A stretch of 64,000 nucleotides of DNA. Source: Primula veris (lineage: Eukaryota > Streptophyta > Magnoliopsida > Ericales > Primulaceae). A model generated the notes under the pieces. The model worked only from the letters and a program-made list of their open reading frames with translations, did not search any database and was not told the origin of the DNA. A program made the translations under genes and the position numbers. This document shows, piece after piece, positions 1-11,000 of this stretch; position 1 is the first letter of the stretch; each line of letters starts with the position of its first letter. The stretch is from contig OY821751.1 of the NCBI GenBank assembly GCA_963682055.1, positions 9,238,001 through 9,302,000 of the forward strand, written 5' to 3'.

Positions 1-35
1 AACTTGTGTATAAACTATAAATTTATGGATTGCAG

Positions 36-612
36 TTGTTGAATGCAAAAGAAACTGAAACAACACTGTGGAGATTAGCCAACGGTCCACTACATAGAGC
101 AACAAGTTTCAAAAAGTATCGTGTAAATGATTTCATATTTTCACCAACTTCTTCATAAGAATGTTTGGTAACACAAGATAGCGGAGTGTCGATGGAAGCA
201 TTCTCTGATTTTGTTTCAGAACGAAAAGACAAAAATGACTTTTTATGGAATTATAAGGGATATATTAGAGTTGGACTATATTGATTTCAAGGAGACAGTG
301 TTTTATTGTGATTGGGTTAAAGTGGAAGACTCAAAAAATGGGTGTAAGGTGGATTCATTATGGAATCAGGTGATGGTCAACCTAAAGAAGCTTAAGAATA
401 AGGAACGAGTTGACGAGGACCCCTTTATTCTAGGTGAAGAAGCAACGGCGGTGTTTTATTCGAAAGATCAAAAAGATGATGGGTGGTTTGTGGTTTTGAA
501 TACGCCAAAAAGATTAATTAAAGAAGTAGATACAAAAGACATCCCAACAAACTACCAATCATGTTTAAAGGACAACCGAAACTTTAAGAACTTATTGATT
601 TTTGATGATTGA
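36..612 (+). pseudogene. CACTA TNP2-type transposase, last exon (DUF4216-like), broken, copy A
   Basis: This is the same exon as 32071-32664 in copy B. It follows a plausible acceptor (TTGCAG, ending at 35) and encodes the stretch around ETTLWRLANGP, then the DUF4216-like motif FYGIIRDILELDY...CDWVKV. Two lesions are visible. An in-frame TAA at 156-158 is shared with copy B, so it predates the duplication. A 17-bp deletion between A-rich repeats near 230-236 is found only in copy A and shifts the frame just before the DUF4216 part. In the family this domain lies at the C-terminal end of the TNP2/TnpD transposase, so copy A cannot make a full-length product. Earlier exons are outside the window. 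Confidence 0.82.
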
Positions 613-1094
613 TTCTTTTCAATTTTTGACTTGAAGTTCTTATATTATCTTCTTATTTTTTTGAGTACATATTAAATAAATTCAAATTAGATATTAGAAT
701 TTTTTTAATCTAAGATTCGTGTATTTAGATTTTGCTTCTACCTCATTTGTCAATAAACTATTGAAGACAACATATGATGTCGAGTTCTTCGTATCTTCTA
801 AAGTTACTTTAAATACATTGTTTAAATTGCTCAATACTTCTATTTGAATTACTTCCACACATAGTAGCATATTCTGATAGCTTTTTACAATTCTTGTTGG
901 ATATTATCACATACTTTATTTCAGCTAAGTTTTTTAATTTATTATTATTAGAAAGATTGTTTACTCTACGACCATATGTATCTCATTGTTTATAAATTGT
1001 GTTACTTATATATTTTGAAGATGTGTTATTGTTTATTTTTATAGACTAATAGACTTTCCTTGTATAAACAAACAGGTTCTAAAATTTTCACACG

Positions 1095-4009
1095 ATGTCA
1101 TCAAATGTTAACGAGATTTCTAACAATCTCCAACAAGTTAACTTGTTAGAAGAAGTCAACCAACAACAAACAGTCAAGAAGATTGTTCAGTTTAATCATC
1201 TTGGGGAAGCCGTTGGACCACATGCTACTCACTTTAAGGCTCGAGTTGGTCAACATGTTATGACCCATGCGCCTATTAGTTTCACTAGTTGGCCTTTAGT
1301 ACTTCAGAAGAACAAGGATGATATATGGAATGCAATACAGGTTACCATCATATTTTACTTTGTTTTTCTTTTACCATTATTTTTTGTTATGAAGGTTTTG
1401 AATGCACTCTTGGTATTTTACTACAATTTTTTTAATTCAGAGCGAATTTGAAGTACCCAGTCATTTAAGAGAAAATATTCAACGGGCCATGTCAACTGCA
1501 TTTAGAAAGAAAAAAACCAATGTCAGAAAGTATCATTTGGACATGCATTCAAATTTGGAGGAACATAAATTGGACATTCCTAAAGGGATTGTAAAAGAAG
1601 ATTGGGAACAATTTTGTGTTAACGAATCTGATCCAAAACAAATAGAATTTAGGGCTAAAGCTATTGAAAATAGAAAAAAGAGCATGTACAGTCATATTGG
1701 GGGAAGAAAGAGCGTTGCAATGGTGCGGTATGAGATGGTAAGTTTCTAAATTACAATTGATTTCAAATTTTCATTTTAAAAATTGTTCAATATCGAATTA
1801 TAACAAAAACCAGTAAATCAGTATTCTTATTACTTATTTAATTTATCAACTGCATCAATGCAATTATATTATAAGAAAAACTTACTTCTAGAAGGGTCGT
1901 GTAAATTCTGATTATAAAAGACTGGCATTATAATTTGTATGTGCTTGGAACTATGGGTCAGCTGTTATTTGCTGGTCTATTCTGAAATGTAGTAAAAATT
2001 TAAATCCTGGCTACTCCACTAATTAGTAACTCAATGACTAGTATTATCATTTGTAAGTCAAGTTCTGAGAATCAAGTAGTGAGGTAATCATGTTGGTAAA
2101 TGTGTGATGTTTATCTTTTAAAACTGCCTACTCAATGTGTGATGTACACTAAAAAAACGAAAAAAAAAATTAATATTTGATTTTGGTTTTGATGAGAGGG
2201 AGTAAAACTGGCACATTTGTCTCTTACTATTTATTTGGGCATATTTTCTGATTATAAAAGAATTCTATTCATTTTGAATTATCTTTCTGGAACGCTTAAC
2301 CTTGATTGGATATTTTTTATATAGGCAGCAGATCGAAAAGGTTCTACGGTTACAAGAAGTGAGGTGTGGCTTAAAACCCATAAAAGAAAGGACGGAAAAT
2401 CATTACCTGGTGCTGAACCATTTGTGGCAAGATTAAGTGTTTGTTTGATTATCCACAACTACTTGCTCAAAATTGTAGGCATGATAGTGAAACTTGATCC
2501 CATCAAGGCTAACATGTTGTACTTGGTATTTTGTGAAAATTAATATCATGTCTATGTTAAGGAAAAATTTATTGAGACAGATTGTTTTACAACTGAGTAT
2601 GTCAAGGATTAACTATTTTTACTTGCTATGTCTACATGCAAAACACTAATAACAACTTAGTTTTACAATACCATATAACCGTTGCTACTTTTTCCTATTT
2701 TACGTCAATGAAAAAAGTAATTTAATTAACCATTAAATTTTAGGAGCAAGTCGAAGCTGTAATTAAAGAATCCAAACAAAATGAAGACGGTAGCAGCGGT
2801 TTACATCCTTTAGCTATTGATAATGATACATTGACTCAAGTTCTTGGCAAGAAAGGTAAGAGTCTTGGAGGTGTCGGAAATTTTGTCTCTAAAAGAAAGT
2901 ACAATGCTATCCTTCATTCTCAAATCCAGTGTTCAGAAGAAAAAAACAAAAAAATAGGGTTGGAAAAGAAGGTTGACGATATGAAAGCGGATCTTGATTT
3001 TGTTGTTGTTGTAAGGTTAGATAACCATGTATTTATGTGTAAGGCTAAACAATCATATTTGCATTATTGGAAAAACTTCACATTTTTTTTCTTTTCTTAT
3101 AAACTAGGGACAACATGTGACTGGTGGGACAACGACGCCTATTCTTATTCCCAGAACAACACATACGTGCCTACCCGAGATAACAACTCTGCCCACACAT
3201 AACACAGTTAGTAGGTCATCACTCTCTCACTCGACAACTCATGTACGTGACCCGTCCTTGGACACAGGAAACTCAACATCATTTACAGTACTTGTAGATG
3301 AAGTTCATTCACCGAGGTTTGTTGAGTTGCTTGATTGGAGTAAGAATTGTGTTGCACTTGCAACAGAAGTGTTTGATCCATTACATAAAGATACTTGTCA
3401 TAATTATCGAGTAAATGAGTATGAAATGAAGGTGAGTATGTGTGTGCGGAATATTTATCCCGCAAAGCTTTACAAAGAAACACCTGATGCAAAGACAATC
3501 AATGACGTAGGACTCGGAGATTTTCTTGTGTGGCCCAAATCACACATATTGTTCAGAGAGTTGTAAGTAAAATTCTTTCTCATACTTGTATATTTGTTCA
3601 AGTTTATTAATATTGTGTTTTTATTAATATTGTGTTTGAATCAAGTGTTATTTATTTTCCTCCATCCGGTGCAAAAATTTCACTCATACAATAGCATTTG
3701 TCTCTGGTAGGATGTCAGGTAACAGTAAAATAAAGTTAATATGAAGTAATTTTAAGTTTTGAAAAACACAAATAATTAGTTTATGTAGGAATTTTATTTG
3801 ATGTCGATATGGAAAATATGTTTTAACGAGCAAACTTTTAGTCCAGATCATTTACTTTTACCTTGTGTTTTTTTTTTTAACATTTTTACCTCTTGCTTTG
3901 GTGGGTAATTTTTATTGTTTACTTGTATTGTTATGATCTTGCTATATGTTTGTTAAATTTTCTTTTCGGTATCTTTTACCTTTATTTTTCCAGGTGTGAC
4001 GCAAACTGA
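1095..4009 (+). CDS. CACTA second gene: Transposase_24 (Ptta/En/Spm) type protein, six exons, copy A
   Basis: Proposed exons are 1095-1340, 1441-1737, about 2325-2426, 2744-3010, 3108-3562 and 3994-4009. Exons 1, 2, 4 and 5 end at GT donors and all internal acceptors are AG. The exon 3 donor is uncertain: a GC-type donor (GCAAG) after 2426 would keep the frame. The product is about 460 residues. Exons 1-4 fit the plant transposase Ptta/En/Spm family (core motifs VKEDWEQFC and NRKKSMYSHIGGRKS); exon 4 also holds a lysine-rich, possibly coiled-coil stretch. Exon 5 ends with a pattern like DUF8039 of CACTA proteins (GLGDFLVWP). The last exon adds four residues and a TGA. By family analogy it is the TNPA-like DNA-binding partner of the transposase. 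I found no stop within the exons, but expression is unknown. Confidence 0.72.
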
Positions 4010-4440
4010 TGAACTTAGATATGGCGAGGATTCCGAAAACTCTCATGTGGCATTGCACTTTTCTGATGATAAAGTAGATGTTTTTCTTAGTTGTTTTTCC
4101 TCTTGTATTTATTTTTCGTAAGTAGGATTTCTAGAAGTGAAATTTGTCCGTGGATCTTAGTTCTTTTTGTACGTAACTTTGCATTTAGCTTTGAAATTTG
4201 TTTGTTAATTTTAGTACTAGTTATTTGATGAATCTTGGTACTGGTTATTTGTTAATGGTATTAGTTGGTTTTATAATTATTGAGTCTTGTATATTTCCTT
4301 GTGTAGTATTCTATTATTTGTTGGAAGTAGTGGATTTTATAATTACTCACCTCGTAATTATTAGTTCGTTATTTTATAACTGGAACATTTGAAATGCCAT
4401 TTCATGTGTTACTAAAATAATTATCGAAACACCAAATTTA

Positions 4441-4776
4441 CGTTCCTGTTTAAAGTTGGAACGCCTAGTTTAAGTTCCTAATTGACAAATTGAAACGCCT
4501 ATAGTACGTTCATGTTTAAAGTTGGAACACCTTGCTTGAGTTTCTAATTGCCAAATTGGAATGACTATATTTCATTCATGTTTAAAGTTGCAACACCTTT
4601 TTAGTGTTCCCAATTAACAAATTGGAACGCCTCATGTCTGTTCCAATAGAAAATTCGGAAAACCTCTGCGGCGTTACTAGAATTTGGCAGGTCACTTTTT
4701 GAGACATCACAACTCTGTTCCAAAAATTAACAGGAACGAATTTTTTCTGTTCCAGAATGTCTATTTTGGTGTAGTG
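4441..4776 (+). repeat. CACTA 3' subterminal repeats and terminal inverted repeat, copy A
   Basis: About three diverged tandem units of roughly 66 bp each carry the core GTTTAAAGTTGGAAC and a CTAATTGACAAATTG-like half (starts near 4441, 4507 and 4573). More GTTCC/GGAAC motifs follow up to the TIR at the end. In En/Spm, subterminal repeats are the binding sites of the TNPA protein. GGAAC/GTTCC motifs of the same kind occur at 26078-26110, on the 5' side of copy B. Confidence 0.75.
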
Positions 4777-5216
4777 AAGTTTATTCATTGTGATTGATCT
4801 CTTAATCTTTTCTTCATATGTTGACTTTAGTAGATGAATATTTGTTGCGCAATTCTTCATATAATATCTTCTGAGATTGCATATATTCGAATATTTTCTC
4901 ATCATGATATGCTTGTGTAACATCCCGTATTTTTATAAATGGTTTTATTTATGATTTAATTTATCCAAAAACGTTTTCTTCAAAATTTTACCAAAAACCG
5001 GTCACTCGACTAATTTTTAGCCAAAAACCGAAACTCTTCCGAAAAACTTTATTTTAAAAACCGGTTACTAATTTTACTAATAAAAAGGACCCAATAGATT
5101 TGTTTCTAAAGATTTGTTATTTTTGAGTAGTAAAACAATATTTTTGGATTAAGCGTTAACTTTTAGAACTTTGGGGACCAAATAGTTCGTTACCTCAAAC
5201 TATATCAAAACAGCTT

Positions 5217-5226
5217 TTTATAAACC
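5217..5226 (+). promoter_or_regulatory. Putative TATA box of the chromovirus LTR
   Basis: TTTTTATAAA lies upstream of the GA/GAA-rich tract and is the best core-promoter candidate in the LTR. Transcription would start roughly 30 bases further on, in the AAAACCAGCAAAATACAG region, making the purine tract part of the 5' leader. The same box recurs 8389 bases downstream in the 3' LTR. The assignment rests on position and motif only. Confidence 0.45.
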
Positions 5227-5909
5227 TTCCAGCCACTTTTCAAAAGCAAAAAACCAGCAAAATACAGAAGAGAGAAGAAGAGAGAGAGAGAAGAAGAGAG
5301 AAAAAGAAGAAGAAGAAGAAGAGGAAAAGGAAACCACCGTTAGCGGGCTTATACCGGAAGCATCTCCTCTACGCACTAAGGTAACGGGGGTTATCCATTG
5401 CGACTAGACGAGGGTGTATGTTAGGATTAGGTTTTACGTTTATTAGAAATTGGGGGTTTTACCTTTTATAGTAATTATGTTCTTATATTGTTAATTGGGG
5501 TTAGTTGTTACACTTTTAATTTCATTTATTTGAATAGTAGAGGTTGAGACCTTAGATGTATTGATTTCGGATTGATGAGAATATTGATGGGTTTGCGTGT
5601 TTTATGCGTTAAATATATGTTATTATGGTTGTTGATAGAATTGGATGAAATATTGTTGAATAGAGATGAGTTTTAGATGGTGCATACTAGGTGTTTGTTA
5701 AAATGCCCGAATGGGATTTTACGCTATTGAAGTCGTTTGGCTAGTTGCGAATCTAGTACATGTGGTTATATGTTATGTTGTATTACGTTACGTGACGTAT
5801 GAGATGGTGTTATTTGATTGGTATAATATTATTGGCCGAGGCCGTATGAGAATGTGTTATTTGCGTGGATTTATATTATTGACCGAGGCCTTGTGTGTTA
5901 GCTGTAGTG

Positions 5910-6270
5910 GCAATGGTCTCTGTCTCTCCCTAATTCCGGGGACAGAAGACGGCCGAGGGGATAGGGAATGACTCGTCTTACGGACCGGGGCGAGTGGCGT
6001 GAGAGGTCCCAGTGTGCACTATTTACTTTTATGTTAGCAATGGTCTATGTCTCTCCCTAATTCCGGGGACATATGACGGCCGAAGGGATAGGGAATGACT
6101 CGTCTTACGGACTGGGGCGAGTGGCGTGAGAGGTCCAAGTGCGCACTATAAATCTACTTTTATGTTGCAATGGTCTATGTCTCTCCCTAATTCCGGGGAC
6201 ATATGACGGCCGAAGGGATAGGGAATGACCTACCTTACGGACCGGGGTAGGTGGCGTGAGAGGTCCATGT
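5910..6270 (+). repeat. Threefold tandem repeat in the LTR (about 127-130 bp)
   Basis: Units start near 5910, 6037 and 6167 with GCAATGGTCT(C/A)TGTCTCTCC. Each contains ATTCCGGGGACA, GACGGCCGA and a variant of GGCGTGAGAGGTCC. The first two units keep CTCGTCTTACGGAC; the third changes to CTACCTTACGGACC. The 3' LTR holds the same block at 14299-14659. Confidence 0.9.
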
Positions 6271-6824
6271 ATGCTTTAGATGTGTGTTGATGTTAGTTAA
6301 TTTATTTAAATTATCATAGTTGTGGAATGTCGTTATATTCTTTTTATTCGTAGATTATCGTAGTTGTAGAATGTCATTATATTTCTTTTTATACGTCATT
6401 TATCGTAGTTGTAGAATTTGTGAGTTCTAGCATTTATGGGATGGAGTGACGGTATCTGTGGTGCCGTCCCGTCTAGTTATGTGCGTGGGACTCACCGTTA
6501 CAATTTTTGTCTTTCAGGTACAAATTAGCTTGAGGCGTTGGCTAGGTGCATTAGCGCGGTATTGCATGGGTTCGGGCTTTTGCTTTCTTTTCATGTATAT
6601 TTTATTTTGAGGTTGTAGCCTACGGGCAATTTACATTCGTTTATCTTATCTCGTCTTGTAGCCGCGTTTGGCAAATACTTTTATTTATTGTTTAATTGTT
6701 CCTTTAGCTCGCAAGTCTTTTCTTTTAAAAATTTTAATTTTGTACCAACAGGTTTCGTTTTCCTTTTATTTAAAAAGGTCATGCCTCGATATCCTCGTCT
6801 TTTGGATTTTGGGGCGTGACAAGT

Positions 6825-6836
6825 TGGTATCAGAGC
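6825..6836 (+). other. Primer-binding site (initiator tRNA-Met type)
   Basis: TGGTATCAGAGC lies three bases after the 5' LTR. It is the usual plant retrotransposon site complementary to the 3' end of initiator tRNA-Met, which primes minus-strand DNA synthesis. Confidence 0.93.
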
Positions 6837-8048
6837 TAACTAGGTTCTTGTATACTTTGGGACGACGGGAAAATGAGTAACCATTGGACCAAGATCCATT
6901 GTATCAAATTTTACAAAACTTTTTCCAAAAACTCTATCTTTTCTAAAAGCGGGGGGTTGCATTTAGCTTAAGACATGTAGCTAGAATTTAGTAGTAGTTG
7001 ATGAAAGGAAAGTTCACATGTGAGGCAAGTTGGGGACAGTGAGGACGCTTGTTGATCCCGGCTCGCCGAACTAGTGAATAGACCTTTCGTCGGTATGGGT
7101 GAAGGAATACCTTAGCGATGTGGAATTCTAGAGTATGCGAGGACGCTCGGGTGCTTTAGGATAACGTATCGTGATGGGTTATCCCTCGCTCTTTTGTGTT
7201 GTTTGTATGCGTGTGTGGATTGAAATAGTGTGTATGAGGTGTGAGTTCACATGTCTAGTAGTAGCGGTGTATTAAAGTGCGAAAATTGTGAAGTTGATGA
7301 TTTTACGTAGTGCGTTTCCATATTATTAACATGTGTGTTAATGTACATTTTATGCGAATGGATGTTGATCGTAATAAGTTTGTGGACTTAAATGGCTTAT
7401 TTGTGTAATATATGCCATGTAGGATTTTACGAGTGTTGAGAAATTTTGCGTTTTTGAATCTTTATTTTCTGCAGAAAAACGATCGGTCGTTTGCCCAAAA
7501 CGATCGGTCGAAATTTTTCTGTCCCTCTGGAAGAAATTGCACCAAAAACGATCGGTCGTTTGCCCAAAACGATCGGTCGAAATTTTTCTGACTCTCTGGA
7601 AGAATTCTTACCAAAAACGATCGATCGTTTTCCCAAAACGATCGGTCGAAATTTTGGTGATCTCACTGGAAGAATCTTGATCCAAAACGATCGGTCGTTT
7701 TGTCCAAGACGATCGGTCGTGTTCTGGCTATTTTGCTATTTTTCTCGTTATACTTCAAACGCTCATAACTTCTTCGTTTTAACTCCGATTCTGATTCCGC
7801 TTGAAGCGTTGGCTTCGTTTTTCAGTACTCTATCTTTCTGGCGTTTCAGAATTTTCGTTTTCTATTTTTGGAAAAGTCAAGGCGTTTTATCGTCGAAATT
7901 GAGAATTCGTAAAATCAGTTTTTGAACCTTAGAAAGCTTGATAAAGTGATTGATTTGTAAACCGAGCTTTTATCATGTATGAATATACATGTACGAGTAG
8001 TAGTGTCGAGTAAAACAACTAAATTGTCGGTTTTAAATGTATGTAGTA
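6837..8048 (+). other. Chromovirus 5' leader between primer-binding site and gag
   Basis: About 1.2 kb of untranslated leader. Apart from the tandem repeat block at 7475-7728 I see no gene. The ORF at 7491-7925 reads through those repeats as PKTIGR-type units and is probably a by-product of the repeat. Confidence 0.8.
7475..7728 (+). repeat. Leader tandem repeat with paired CGATCGGTCG motifs
   Basis: About 3.6 units of 68-71 bp. Each full unit holds two copies of AAAACGATCGGTCG about 20 bases apart, then GAAATTTT and CTGGAAGAA. One motif copy has drifted to CGATCGATCG. The final partial unit keeps two motifs (one preceded by CCAAGA). The motif includes the self-complementary hexamer CGATCG, so at least seven near-identical palindromic cores sit in 250 bases of leader RNA. 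Confidence 0.9.
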
Positions 8049-11000
8049 ATGGCTATTACTACAAGGACTGGTGGAAGGAGACCAGCTACACGCGGGGGCG
8101 CATCACCATCAAGCGGTGCGGCTACCCGAGGTGGAGCAAATGTAAGAGGAGGAAGAGCTTCAAGGGGATGGGGAAAAGCTCGAGGAAGAAGGGCTACTAG
8201 AGGTCGTGGGGGAAGAGGTAACACTAATGCCCTACTACCTGAGCAACCCGAGGCGGAGGTAGAGGTTGAGAATGTTGATGAGGAAGTGAATGTGGAAGAA
8301 GAAGAGACCTCTGCACCAGAACCGGAAACGGTCAATGCTAATCAAGTGATGACCGACCTTCAGAAGGTGGTGCAAATGATGGTGCAGAATGCACAAGCTG
8401 GGAGTTCAAGCAACAATGGATTGCTTAACTTCACCCGATTGGGGGCTCCGACTTTCGATGGGTTAGGTGAACCATCCATAGCTGAGGGATGGGTGGATGA
8501 AATGGAGAAATATTTATCGGCTGCAGGAATAGTAAATGGGGAGCAAAGGATGAATATGGCTCAGTTTCACCTAAAGGGTGAAGCACGGAAGTGGTGGTTG
8601 GGAATTGTGGATACATACGACATAAGCAACTTCGAATGGAACGAGTTCATCGAATTGTTTAATCGACAGTTCCTTCCAGATTCCTATAAGGATGAAATGA
8701 GGAGGCGTTTTGAGGAATTGTATCAAGGGGGTATGACCGTTCAAGCATACCAGCTAAAGTTTACCTCACTCTCGAGGTATGCCCCAGAATCTGTTATAGG
8801 GGGTGCAGAAAGATGTAGGAGATTCATGAAGGGGTTGAATCCGACCATCTCGTTACAATTGGTATCGGCTCGACATGTCAACTATAACGAATTGGTAAAA
8901 TCAGCCCAAGCTGTGGAAGGAGCTCTACTCCATAACAAGCGAATCTCGGAGAAGTCGAAAGCCGGAAATGCTCCGAGGGAAGATAAAAAGCGGACTTGGG
9001 ATGTGGCGAATAATTCGCGATTTCAACAACCGGGAAGAGGAGAGAGGAGTTTTAACCCACCGCCGACAAACGTCATGATAAGGGGAGCATGTTTCCACTG
9101 TGGAGACGCGAGCCATCGACAATTCGAGTGCCCTAGGGTCCAATGTAGGACTTGCAACCGATTTGGACATACGGCAAGGGTTTGTCCCGGGGGACAAGGA
9201 AGAATCGACACCAACCGACCCTTTAACCAACCTAGGTTGCCACCACCACCACCAAGAGGACCAGGATTCGTACCACCACACCAATTACCTGGGAACCAAG
9301 GGGGAGGGTCTCGAGGTAACTACCAAGGAGGGGGAAACCATGGGAACTATCGAGGAGGCTATCAGGGCCCGGGAAATCGAGGAAATCATGGAGGAAATCG
9401 AGGACCGCAAGGAAACCCACCAATTCAAGCTCGTCTATTTGCCTTGCCACAGTTGCCAAACCAAGGAGATCCGGCAAATGTACAAGGTATGGTTCTTGTG
9501 TGCTCATCTTGGGCACATGTTCTTTTCGATACGGGGGCGTCGTGTTCTTTTAAATCTAGAAGTCTAGTTGCGTCTTTGTCGTTAGAAATTGGGGTTCTAG
9601 AGAACCCGATTGTTGTAGAGACTCCTGTTGGGGGTCGAGTTGTGTTGGACCGAGTGTGTCGGTCTTGTGAGATGGTGGTTGCGGACCACGTGTTTATATT
9701 TGATTTAATTGTTATAGGGATGTCGGGGTTCGACGTGATTCTTGGAATGGACTGGTTGGTTCATTTCAACTCTTTCATCGATTGTGTTCGACGAAAGGTT
9801 TTCCTTACAACTTCATCTGGAGATGAGGTGTTCTTTCAAGGGGAAAGGGACTCTACCCTTTCATCTATTCCATATTATTCCAAGCGGGTTGTGGGCAACC
9901 TGTCTTGTCTTTTGGCTAATCTCTCGATAGTGGATAACGACGAAGAAGTGGAAATGTGGCCACGCGTAGTGGACGAATTTCGAGATGTGTTTCCGAAGGA
10001 TCTACCGGGGTTTCCACCGAAGAGAGGGTTAGACTTTTCTATCGACCTGGTACCGGGAACGGCACCCGTAGCCATCTCCCCGTACCGTTTGGCTCCAGCA
10101 GAGTTGAAAGAGTTAAGTAAGCAGTTAGAAGAACTGCTAGAGAAGGGGTTTATTAGGCGGAGTACGTCACCGTGGGCGGCACCGGCCTTATTTGTGCAAA
10201 AGAAAGATGGATCGATGAGGATGTGCATCGACTATCGAAAGCTAAATAGGGTGACTGTTAAGAATAAGTACCCACTGCCTCGAATTGACGATTTGTTTGA
10301 CCAACTGAAAGGAGCGACGTTCTTTTCAAAAATTGACTTGCGATCAGGCTATCACCAATTGAGGGTGAAGGATGAGGATATTTCGAAAACGGCCTTTAGG
10401 ACCCGGTATGGTCACTATGAGTTTGTGGTCATGCCGTTTGGGTTAACTAATGCGCCGGCAGCATTTATGGAGTTAATGAACCGAATCTTTAAGGAGTATC
10501 TCGACAAGTTCGTGGTGGTCTTCGTCGACGATATTTTGATTTACTCGAGTTCAAGAGAGGAACACGAGGAGCATCTCCGTTTAGCGTTGCTCACGTTGAG
10601 GGAGCACCAACTTTACGGAAAATTTAGCAAATGTGAGTTTTGGCTAAATGAGGTGAAATTTCTTGGACATGTGATCTCGGAAGAAGGGGTAAAGGTGGAC
10701 GCGACGAAAATTGAGGCGGTTTCGAATTGGACACAACCGAAGAATGTGTTTGAGATTCGAAGTTTCTTGGGGTTAGCGGGGTACTATCGACGGTTCGTCA
10801 AGGATTTCTCTAAGTTAGCAACTCCAATGACTTACCTTACCAAGAAAGGGGTGAAGTTCGTGTGGAGTGAGGCTTGCGAGAAAGCTTTCCTAGAGCTCAA
10901 AAAGCGGTTGACTAGTTCTCCCATACTAGTTATTCCCGAGCAAGGAAAGGGTTATCAAGTGTATTGCGATGCATCGAAAGAAGGCTTGGGTTGCGTCTTG

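Larger units (their letters stand above)
1..4776 (+). mobile_element. CACTA (En/Spm) DNA transposon, 3' half, copy A
   Basis: This is the 3' part of a CACTA element whose 5' part lies outside the window. It carries the last transposase exon (DUF4216-like), a complete Transposase_24-type gene, and a 3' subterminal repeat block. It ends at 4776 with the reverse complement of a CACTACACCAAAATAG terminal inverted repeat. The next three bases, AAG (4777-4779), would be the right target-site copy; the left copy is outside the window. Copy B (26063-36813) ends identically with AAG. Ending in the complement of CACTA and having 3-bp target duplications are defining features of the superfamily. Confidence 0.92.
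4916..6821 (+). repeat. 5' LTR of the Tekay-type chromovirus
   Basis: The 1906-bp LTR begins TGTAACATCCC and ends GGGGCGTGACA. It contains a TATA-like box, a purine-rich tract just downstream (5267-5332, GA and GAA runs), and a three-unit tandem repeat at 5910-6270. The 86-codon ORF at 5711-5971 recurs in the 3' LTR and looks fortuitous. Confidence 0.96.

Noticed and set aside
4198..4392. 64-codon hydrophobic ORF near the CACTA 3' end (also 36235-36429)
   Set aside because: It is AT-rich low-complexity sequence after the final coding exon, and its conservation reflects only the recent duplication.
5711..5971. 86-codon ORF in the 5' LTR, repeated at 14100-14360
   Set aside because: Identity follows from LTR identity, there is no recognisable domain, and it overlaps the tandem repeat.
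7475..7728. CRISPR-like repeat array
   Set aside because: The repeats are contiguous tandem units with conserved 'spacers', inside an LTR retrotransposon in a plant genome.
7427..7925. ORFs reading through the CGATCGGTCG repeats on both strands (RPIVLGK / PKTIGR units)
   Set aside because: They exist because the repeat units contain few stops. They lie in the retrotransposon leader and match no family I know.
8033..9516. Minus-strand and +2-frame ORFs over chromovirus gag
   Set aside because: They are shadows of the Gly/Arg/Pro-rich gag sequence with no independent start context or motif.
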